Origin: Patiria pectinifera
Lineage: Eukaryota; Echinodermata; Asteroidea; Valvatida; Asterinidae
Length of the DNA stretch: 64,000 bases
Assembly (NCBI GenBank): GCA_029964075.1
Contig: CM057136.1
Location: 4,216,001-4,280,000 of the forward strand
Direction of reading: 5' to 3'
In this document: positions 56,042 through 64,000 of the stretch, piece by piece
How positions within the stretch are numbered: position 1 is the first letter of the stretch
Layout of the letters: each line of letters starts with the position of its first letter
Translations under genes and position numbers: made by a program
The notes under the pieces: model-generated
What the model was told of the DNA's origin: nothing
Database searches by the model: none
The model's input: only the letters and a program-made list of their open reading frames with translations

Positions 56042-56281
56042 TTATAGGAAAGCCTATAGAAAAACTGATGGCAAACATACGAGCTTAGGGTATATTCCAA
56101 GTTTATAACGCCCTGCTATTTATTTTTTAGAGCTGTCTCACGAATTTATCGAAACATCATACTTACCGACATCATCATCTTTGCAATTGACACAGCTTGG
56201 AGAAAGTACATTACCTTCAATACCAGTTAACGCGATGATTACAAAATAAGACTACGTGCACTTTTTTTAATCACAAATCAG

Positions 56282-56410
56282 GTTCCTGCTCGGACAGTGA
56301 ATTCCAATGCAGGTCTCCATCGGTGACTGGCCTGCTTTGTCTAAACGCTGCAGCCTCCGTCTGCAACGGTATGGCGACCTGCATCGATGGATCAGACGAA
56401 GAAAACTGCG
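56282..56410 (+). CDS. LGR exon: LDLa module 1
   Basis: 129 bp, acceptor CAAATCAG, donor GTACGA. Cys pattern C..SEFQC...LC...VCNG...C and IDGSDEENC, the calcium-binding end of an LDLa repeat. Confidence 0.88.
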
Positions 56411-59400
56411 GTACGAACCGACCACGTGGCACACATGTTTTGCTTAGTTGTTTATAATTGAACTGAATAATTGATGATAGGGGAAACATGAGCTTCTGTT
56501 TCAGGACGTAAGCGGATTGGGCAGTAAGAAAGTAGGCCTACTTGGTGTCAAATAATTACGGTTCTTACTGTTCTTGCTTCAGAAAAGTTATAACGCACTG
56601 CTGGTACCTTCATATTTCAAACAGAAGGTTCTTGGTGTCCAATAATGATTAATCACATCTTACCTAAATACCCGATTCCTGACGGGATGGGGAAAAAACA
56701 ATGGTGCCTATCGTGGGCGTCGCGGGGGGGGGGGCTCCTCAGAAAAGCCACAAACTACCTCATACTGCTGTTAATTTAATGGACATTAAACAACATGGGC
56801 GTCTGCAAGGGTGCCAAAGGGGTTGGGGTAGACAAATGTCCCGCCCACCCTCCAAAAATTGATCAATTATGTTGGAGAAAGTACAAGGATTTGGGGAAAT
56901 AATGGGCTTTGCCACCTCTAGACAAAATCCTGGCGACGCCAATAGTACCTATAATGTTATCATGACACTTCAGGTGTGTGTGGAGCTCGCGACGTCTATG
57001 TTGAGGATGACGCTATCGTGTTCCAATCCCCATCCTACCCTGGCAACTACCCTAATGACCTCACATGCACGTGGCAAGTGGTTCGTCAACCAGGCGATTC
57101 CTACGTGATGAGGCTAGTCGATTTCGCGATGGAGGAACGCTACGATTTCCTCTATGTAACCCGACTTCCGAAGTCTGGTGTGGGGAGCACTCCTCCGGGT
57201 CTCAGGTGGCGAGTTGTTTTTGGCTTGACGGGGGAGGACATCGGGCAGCGGACCATGGTGTGGTCGGAGAACGTCTGGCTGACAATGAAGACTGATAACT
57301 CCAAAGAATTCCGAGGATTCTCGATTGTAATCGAGCGTTTGAATGTCACTGATCTTGGGGGTATGTCCAATCTTACTTTGTTGGAATCACACAACTATCA
57401 TTTTCTTACAGAATGTACAAATTCTAGTCATAAACTGTTGATACTAAATGCTGATTTATAAGTAGTTAACTACGCAGTGATGCTGTACAGCTATCATGCT
57501 GGAAAGAAACAGTAAAGCCATTAGCTCATTAGTTCTCAATATGCAAGTGTTAGTACAGACATAGGAAACCAGCCATTGTTCAGTCGGATTTCAACTGATT
57601 TTTCTAACTGGAGTTATCTCAAGTAAATAAGATACCTCTCTTGGGACTTGGGTTACAGAGCTCGTATCAGGAGCTTGCGACACCATCACGGTGTCTTTAT
57701 CAACTTGTGTTGTTTACCTTTTCAGATGTGTGCCAAAGTGGAGAGTTCCACTGCGGGAACGGCTTCTGCATCAGTCAAACATCCATCTGCGATGGCTACC
57801 TGGATTGTCTGAATTACAGAGATGAAGCCAACTGCAGTAAGTTAAAGTCATTCTGATCCCATTAACTTGATACCTCAGTGACACCTCTCTCGGTTTCGCG
57901 TCAAACTTGGCTAAACTCTCATCTATGCAGGGTGAATCAAAAAAAACTGTAACCCATATGTCGGGACCATCGTCTCAGTAAAGTTCTAAATGTAGCACTT
58001 TCAAAATCTAGGATATGAAAGCCCAATTCACAAGCTTTCTTTTAGTACAAGAATCATTCAAATCACTTATATGCACTTTTAAGTTACGGGCTTTTCACCA
58101 CAACCACCGTTTTAACGTTCTGTACACAGATCACAAAAAGGTAAGTGTTCTTTCAGCAAAACGAAAACAAATCACACCAGGATGTGTGTGACAGTTTTTG
58201 TCAAGATTAGGGTTTTAAAAGCTTGGCTTTTGTTTTGTTCCCCGTGTGATGAACTTCGAAAGCCAAATGTTTCTGCCACAAACGGTTGAAGTATATAAGC
58301 CCATGACACTCTAGCTTTCATGATTTATTTCCTGATTCTGTTTCACTTTAGGTGAAATAGTTTGCCCAGGGTCGTACAAGTGTGATGACGTCGACACCCC
58401 TGCTACTACCCCCAACTCACAACCGACTTCCCCTGCCTACACCCAGCCTTTGACCACGCCAAATCCACTGCTTACTTACTGGCCGACTACCTACCAACCG
58501 ACCACCCAGACAGCCGACCATGGATATGTCCAAGCTCAGTGCATCCCAAGAGCTCTGGTTTGCAACGCAGAACAGGACTGCCCAAACCTCGATGACGAAA
58601 CAGACTGCGGTAATTAACATAATCCCGCTTCATGTTTCGACAGGTATAAGTCCTTCTTTGGCGTCATTTTACCTTTTCAACATTACTTGCCACGGTATAG
58701 AGTACATGTTTAGGCTTTATTTTGTTAGCAAATGATGTTGCCGTATTAAATGCACCACGCTATTACTGAAATACAGACAGTGATGAATCACAGGTAATGT
58801 TTGCCATATCATTGCAGATTTACAATATTAGCTCTCATTGAAGTAAACTTGTTAAATTGCTTCAATACACGTGATATTTCGATATTGTCCGTTTGCAAAT
58901 CGTCCCCGTTCGCTGAATGGATGAGTAAAACTGCCAATGTAATCCTCAACATTTGTCGTCTACAGTTCATCGAACTCAGTGCACTGTATATCTGTTGATT
59001 ATTTTTTTGTTTTTTTTATTATTCCACATCAAATTCTTTGTCCGTCTGTAGATAAGAAACGATGTCCCACCGGTTGCGACTGCCACTACAGTCCGGACGG
59101 CCACTTTGTGGTGTCCTGTGCAAACGGCTGGAATGCGACCACGCTCTCCAACATAGCCGCAACAACGTACACCTTGTAAGACAAAGTTAATAAGCCATTT
59201 GCGAGTGAACGGAGTGACCTATGCCCTTTGGGATTTAAATTTTAAAAAACGTCTGGTACACTGACTTGCTCAGAATGCTTGGCACATTTTAACTTTAAAT
59301 TCTCCAGACCAAAGCGGACACTGATGCTAATCACATGATTCGGGTAAAGTTACTGCATAGTTACGTAAGAGATGCTCAGCACCAATACATTGTTTACAAT

Positions 59401-62400
59401 GATGAGCTGGGGGTTGCCAGCATAAGGCTTGGCCCCGAATTACGTGATATAGTAACAATTTCTTTGGTCGGGAGAATGTGAAGTTTAAACGTACAAAGCA
59501 TATGATTAAGTCAGCATACCAGATGTTATTCAAAGTTAGCTCGCAAATGGCTTATTGATCTATCGACGTGTGCCAGTTAGCCACGCCCCTTAGACAACCC
59601 TATGGAATTTTGTACTTATAAACGTTTGTTCGTCTCAGCTTTTGCGCGTCCCGCGTCCATTTAAATATCATGTAATTGGACAATATTTCACAAGCTGCGT
59701 TGACGAGATTCTAAAGCGATAGAATTGATTGAGGTTGGACCGAGCTGCGATATGCATCGATGTTAAAACTGGAGCTTTTGATCAGAAACGAGTACTTATT
59801 ATAATTGTTAAAAGAGTCAGACAATTATAACAAGCTCAGATACCACCCACTTGTCTCCCATATCGATGTATACATTCTATCGGCAGACATTTGTCTGGAG
59901 TTGACATCAGCCTCGAAGGAGGCATTTTCAAGGAGCTAAAAAATCTGAAAGTGTTGTAAGTATGTTAGTTAATTTTTTGTTCATTGCTGCTTCATTTCAA
60001 TATTCTGTGAATGCGCCATATTCTTGAACGCATGAGGGTGCTGTCAAGGAAATCGAATGTTACGTCTGGGGGTCGTGATGCAACGTACGTGGGCGCACTT
60101 ACGTACGTACGGTGTATGCGTGAAGCCAGCAGAGATACTCACCACACTTTAGTCTTTATGCACTTCCACATTTCTCATGACCCTGCTACTAGGTTCAAGC
60201 ATACACTGTACGTACGTAAGTGCGTCCACGTACGTTGCTTCACGACCCCCAGACGTAAATTAGATATCCTTGACAGCGCCCTCACGGTTCAAGAATACGG
60301 CGCATTGAAAGTCACAAAGACTTTCAATATGTGCGGTAATCGATTTGACATAATAGCATTTGGGTTTTTGCCTACAGTGGATTATATACATGTCATACCA
60401 ACTGGTTAAAAGCGGCGTTGGCTGGAAATGTATCGCGAAGATAAGCTTGAGCTTACATTTCGTGCTCAAAGTTGATAAATGAAAATGACAAAGAGCATCC
60501 TTTTATATACCTGCAACGTATATTGTAAGGTCTATTCAGGAAATGGACACTGTTTTTGTCATCCGATATCAAGTAAAACTGTTGTAGACTTTGTGTCTCG
60601 ATAGTGTGTTGTGCTTTCTTTTTAATGTTATAATTTTACTGGCATTTTTTAAAACAAACTTTGTTAATTTCCTTATGCTAAATCTGTCTGACATCAAGTA
60701 CTTTCAATTCAAGGATTTGTTGTACTTGGACTTTTGGGGGGTTAAGTCTTTATTTTATTTTAATTTCTTTGTTTATGTTTGTTGTACATTTTGTGTCTTC
60801 TCGATAATGTGTTGTTCAGACCTTTTATTGAAATCGTTTTACTTGCATTTTATTATTAACATTTTTTTAAAATTAATTCCTATTTGTCCTGTCCTGACGT
60901 AAAGAGTTTAAACTTTCACTCATCTTTCCCATCATTTCAAGCTTAACACGTCAACTGCTTTCAATTAAGGATTTTTGTTTTTACTTTTCGGTTTTTTAGG
61001 GTTTTTTTCTTCTCTGTGTCTCATTTCATTTGATTGTAAATCTTTGTATTTGTTATGATATCTACGTTTTTGTTTTGTTTCAAATCAATTTCTCATACTG
61101 TTTTCTCATTAATATTTAAGTACTATGAACAGGGCCCTTATGGAAAGCAGTTTTTCTTAACTGATAAAGCCACCCTGTATAAATAAGACAACAAATGAAA
61201 TCAGTAATTAAATGAAATAAATAGCTAATACATGTAATTGGCTTGCATTACTAATACGAACTGGCTTTTATCTTCACTTTTAGGTCATTGAAGAGCAACA
61301 AGATAAATGAAATACCGAGGCACACCTTTGATGGCCTGACCAGCTTGGTTTGGTTGTAAGTGAAAATGAAATTAAGATCCTTTTTATCTTAATTTCAAAT
61401 CAAAATAAAACCTGCCTCACAGCCTGGCCAAGTATTCTTTGGTATGGTAATATTTATCTTTTTAATTTAGAGATCTGTCTAATACGTCCCTGGCGGAGCT
61501 TCAGACGTTGGCCATGGAGGAATTATCTGGTCTACAAGGAATGTAAGTTTATCTGCAAATGTCGTCATCTGATATCGCTCGCAATAACGAGCAAATTTCG
61601 CCATATTTCGCCAGTCCCGAGCATATTTCGCCAGTTCCGACCTATGTGCGCACATTCCTATAGGGGATGCTTAAAACGAGCTTTGGTAAAGTGAGAATTC
61701 GGTTAAGACAAGCACTTTTCGATCTCCTTGCGTAATGCATTGTTGTCTAATCATTTCTAGGAGCATTTCAGGAAAAGAACTTGTCAATCAGTGGACCCAT
61801 TCAATTTGGAAAGCTAATCACTCTGTCATTTCAAGAAAACACCTGCGTTGTATCCACATATAGTTTTTGCACACAATCGTGGTGAAAATGCCTTTTCGCA
61901 TAAGACGGGTGTCCGGATAATACGAGGAAATTAACTAAGTCTGGAGAACCTCGTAGCAAAGAGAGTCGCCTACACCCAACTACTTAACTATAAAAGTAGT
62001 GAATATCAAATTAAATTACGTTTGTAGTGACATTACCATACTAAAAACTGAATGTGGGTGAAAACTGATCAAATGTGGCCACTGTACCAACTGCGTTATG
62101 GAATAATGTATCGATACACTCAACCAAAAAAAGAGTCCCCCCTTCCAATACTTGTTTGTCTAACTCAAAAAATACTGAGCACCTCTCGCTCAACTAACTA
62201 CTAATCAGTACAGAAATTTCTTACAATCCAACCATGCTCTTTATTTGGCCCAAAACAGTGATAATGTGTACGAATTTATGCAATTTATGACCAATGATAC
62301 CCAAAACAGTTGCACTTTTTTAGACGTCCAAGTTGTGGTTCACACTCACCTTGCACTTATAAAAAAGTGCAACTTTTTTCTCGGTACCACTTGTCATGAA

Positions 62401-64000
62401 CTGCATAGTTATGTACACATTATCACTGTTTCGGGCCAAACAAAGCAAATAGCTGGATTGCTAAGGAATTTCTGTACTGATCAGTCGTAATTTGAGCAAG
62501 GCGTGTCCAGTACATTTTCAGTTAGTCAAAAAATATTTAAAGGGAACTTTCTTTTTAGGTTGAATGTATACATTTGACGCCAAAATCTTGAACCTTTCTA
62601 CATACACTGCAAGCTGTTTCACTATTTCTTTATTTACACATAGTACAATCTTCGATGTGCCACTCAAAAGGATTCAGGCCAATGCGTTTACTGGACTCGG
62701 AAACGTAGAGACTTTGTGAGTATACCTAATGATTATTGGTAATTTTTTTTGTCAATTAATCTGGATAGTTTGACGAATTATTAGAAAGTGTCTAATACGT
62801 TTTCTTCCTACGTATTTTTCTGCTTCAGGATACTGGTGCGCAACGATGGAAACTTGCCTCCATTAGAAGTTGAGGATTTAGCATTTGAAGGTCTTGAAAA
62901 CGTTTCACTGCTGTGAGTTTCTGTCGCTTTGTAGCTTAACGAAAACGTTTAATCTTTAATTCGGGCGAGTGCAGTGCGCCACCAAGAGTTTGCCACGGAG
63001 AGTCAATTTTTCAAGTTTACGGTGGACAAAACATGGCCAATTTGAATGAGAGTCACTAGAAAACTTAGATGAGGCATAGCGTTCTGCCGTCTTACAAACA
63101 ACACCATATTGATAACAAGGGGGGGAGGGCAAACAGATCCTCGGATCATACGCTTACGAAACCACTGACCGGAAAAACTAACAATTTCAAATGTCCCGCG
63201 CTGCGAATTTGTCGACCATTTCCCACAATGCACTGGGAAAAATGAACTCTCCGTGGCAAATTCTTGGTGGCACACTGCATTGTGAATCACCCGAATTGTA
63301 AAAACAATTAACGAAGTTGGACATTTGTATAATATTGGTCACACTTGTTTGTGTGATCTCTCACATAATTGTTAATAAACGACAAATTAGCTCTCGGGTT
63401 ATGAAGCCTTTTGTTTTTACTACCTGCAATAGGTTTGTTGATAATCATCGGATGTGCTGTTTCTTCCCCGAGAATGTTGAGTGCAAAACTCTGAAACCAG
63501 AGCCCGTCTTGTTCATGTGCGGTGAACTCATGCCCAGGGTCGTTCTGAAAGTCTTCATGTGGATCCTTGGAGTGAGCGCCCTCGTCGGCAACATCTTCGT
63601 CATGATGTGGAGGTGTCGGGAGAAGACGGAAGGCAAAGCGAGTCGAATTGTCCAATCTTTCCTGGTGTTCAACTTGGCTGTTTCTGATTCCTTAATGGGG
63701 TTGTACATGCTGATCATAGCTGGTGCCGATGTGTATTTTGGTAAACGGTATTTCGAGGTTTCTGACGAATGGCGAGCTAGTGTGCCTTGTCGGATAGCGT
63801 CAATGATCTCCATCGTTGCCAGTGAGGCCTCCGTCTTCTTTCTGACGTTCATCAGCATCGATCGGTTCGTAGCAATCGTCTTTCCCTTCAGCACCCACCG
63901 CGTTCGCCCCAAGAAAGCCAGAATCGTCGCAGGCTGCATTTGGATTGGTACGTCGGTAATCGCACTGGTTCCCACCATCCTGGCCACAGACGAGCAGTCG
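56282..64000 (+). CDS. LGR-type GPCR with LDLa, CUB and LRR ectodomain, plus-strand copy (3' end beyond window)
   Basis: Predicted surface receptor. Exons: 56282-56410 (LDLa), 56974-57360 (CUB), 57726-57836 (LDLa), 58352-58609 (LDLa with insertion), 59052-59175 (LRRNT), 59887-59955, 61284-61355, 61471-61542, 62644-62715, 62829-62912 (LRRs), and 63433 to the window end (hinge, TM1 to TM4). LDLa and CUB exons are all phase 1-1, the arrangement of shuffled extracellular modules; LRR exons are phase 2-2. The signal-peptide exon was not found and may lie in the 500-N gap. Only five LRR exons are seen, fewer than the about ten LRRs of vertebrate relaxin receptors. LDLa plus LRR plus 7TM places it with type C LGRs (RXFP/GRL101); the CUB domain is unusual. 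Confidence 0.85.
56974..57360 (+). CDS. LGR exon: CUB domain
   Basis: 387 bp, acceptor ACTTCAG, donor GTATGT. VFQSPSYPGNYPNDLTCTWQ is the CUB start ('SP.YP..Yp....C.w.i'). YDFLYV and LTMKTDNSKEFRGFSIVIE are the later strands. CUB domains bind ligands or partner proteins extracellularly. Confidence 0.9.
57726..57836 (+). CDS. LGR exon: LDLa module 2
   Basis: 111 bp, acceptor TTTTCAG, donor GTAAGT. VCQSGEFHCGNGFCISQTSI and CDGYLDCLNYRDEANC: six Cys and an acidic end. Asn replaces one usual Asp. Confidence 0.9.
58352..58609 (+). CDS. LGR exon: LDLa module 3 with Thr/Pro-rich insertion
   Basis: 258 bp, acceptor CACTTTAG, donor GTAATT. CPGSYKC starts and CIPRALVC...DCPNLDDETDC ends an LDLa repeat. 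Between the second and third Cys lie about 50 residues rich in Thr, Pro, Ser and Gln (for example TPATTPNSQPTSPAY), a likely O-glycosylated stalk. Confidence 0.85.
59052..59175 (+). CDS. LGR exon: LRRNT cap
   Basis: 124 bp, acceptor TCTGTAG, donor GTAAGA, phases 1 and 2. KKRCPTGCDCHYSPDGHFVV SC is the Cys-rich N-terminal cap of an LRR domain, and TYTL begins the first repeat. Confidence 0.88.
59887..59955 (+). CDS. LGR exon: LRR 1 (plus copy)
   Basis: 69 bp, HLSGVDISLEGGIFKELKNL. Its inverted counterpart is 55087-55155 with no length change. Confidence 0.85.
61284..61355 (+). CDS. LGR exon: LRR 2 (plus copy)
   Basis: 72 bp, SLKSNKINEIPRHTFDGLTS, a textbook 24-residue LRR; phase 2-2. Counterpart 53487-53558. 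Confidence 0.92.
61471..61542 (+). CDS. LGR exon: LRR 3 (plus copy)
   Basis: 72 bp, DLSNTSLAELQTLAMEELSG. Counterpart 53300-53371. Confidence 0.9.
62198..62489. mobile_element. Fold-back element in LGR intron, right arm
   Basis: Counterpart of 52324-52617 with the same ends (ATCAGTACAGAAATTTC / GAAATTTC-like TGTACTGATCAGTCGT), in the inverted copy. Confidence 0.85.
62644..62715 (+). CDS. LGR exon: LRR 4 (plus copy)
   Basis: 72 bp, TIFDVPLKRIQANAFTGLGN. Counterpart 52099-52170. Confidence 0.9.
62829..62912 (+). CDS. LGR exon: LRR 5 (plus copy)
   Basis: 84 bp, ILVRNDGNLPPLEVEDLAFE. Four codons longer than its neighbours. Counterpart 51902-51985. Confidence 0.88.
63433..64000 (+). CDS. LGR exon: hinge and 7TM start (plus copy), cut by window end
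   Basis: Acceptor CAATAG. FVDNHRMCCFFPENVECKTL opens the hinge, NLAVSDSLMG is in TM2 and SIDRFVAIVFPF follows TM3. The readable part matches the minus copy apart from Lys for Asn in PKKARIVAG. Confidence 0.92.

Larger units (their letters stand above)
59813..64000. repeat. Right arm of the long inverted repeat (continues beyond window)
   Basis: Inverse complement of 50809-55229. The left border coincides with the point where the opposite arm meets its gap, so the true inner end of the repeat is unknown. Confidence 0.95.

Overview
The window is animal nuclear DNA. Genes are split into small exons with GT/AG introns of 0.1-3 kb, separated by a dense litter of fold-back (MITE-like) elements, LINE remnants and tandem repeats. 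The gene families (UDP-glucuronosyltransferase; a type C leucine-rich-repeat GPCR with LDLa and CUB modules; patatin-like phospholipase) and the high polymorphism suggest a marine invertebrate deuterostome, perhaps an echinoderm. That taxonomic call is inference. Two runs of exactly 500 N (3672-4171, 55230-55729) look like scaffolding gaps of unknown true size.

Layout. 1-3671 is an AT-rich satellite of about 321 bp units. 4172-11903 (minus) holds the 5' six exons of patatin-like gene A; its 3' part is lost in the gap/satellite. 12054-13571 is a block of nested fold-back elements built on a GTACGTAC minisatellite. 15348-15419 is a tRNA-Arg-like sequence, followed by SINE-like repeats. 19704-23743 (minus) is a five-exon UDP-glucuronosyltransferase gene. 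24570-25080 is a LINE fragment. 28173-41625 (minus) is patatin-like gene B, for which I could join 12 exons with consistent phases into an uninterrupted 498-residue reading frame. 45170-46026 is a second LINE fragment. 46424-47760 is a third patatin copy (C), a two-exon pseudogene whose start region is split by a fold-back element.

50236-64000 holds an LGR-type receptor in two inverted copies. The plus-strand copy (56282 to beyond the window) reads LDLa - CUB - LDLa - LDLa with a Thr/Pro insertion - LRRNT - five LRR exons - hinge and 7TM. The minus-strand copy (50236-55155) has the same LRR and 7TM exons but nothing upstream of LRR1 before a 500-N gap. The arms are nearly identical in exons and differ in introns, including one transposon present in only one arm. 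This is either two haplotypes misjoined by scaffolding or a recent inverted duplication.

The most interesting protein is patatin gene B. It has the Ser-Asp dyad motifs (GGGSKG, GASIG, DGG), then two canonical EF-hand loops, then a segment resembling the normal C-terminal end of a patatin domain. The calcium-binding pair therefore appears inserted within the catalytic domain. Patatin-type lipases are usually classed as calcium-independent, so this points to a possibly calcium-gated lipid hydrolase. The patatin and UGT genes share a strand but are separate eukaryotic transcription units; I infer no operon-like coupling.
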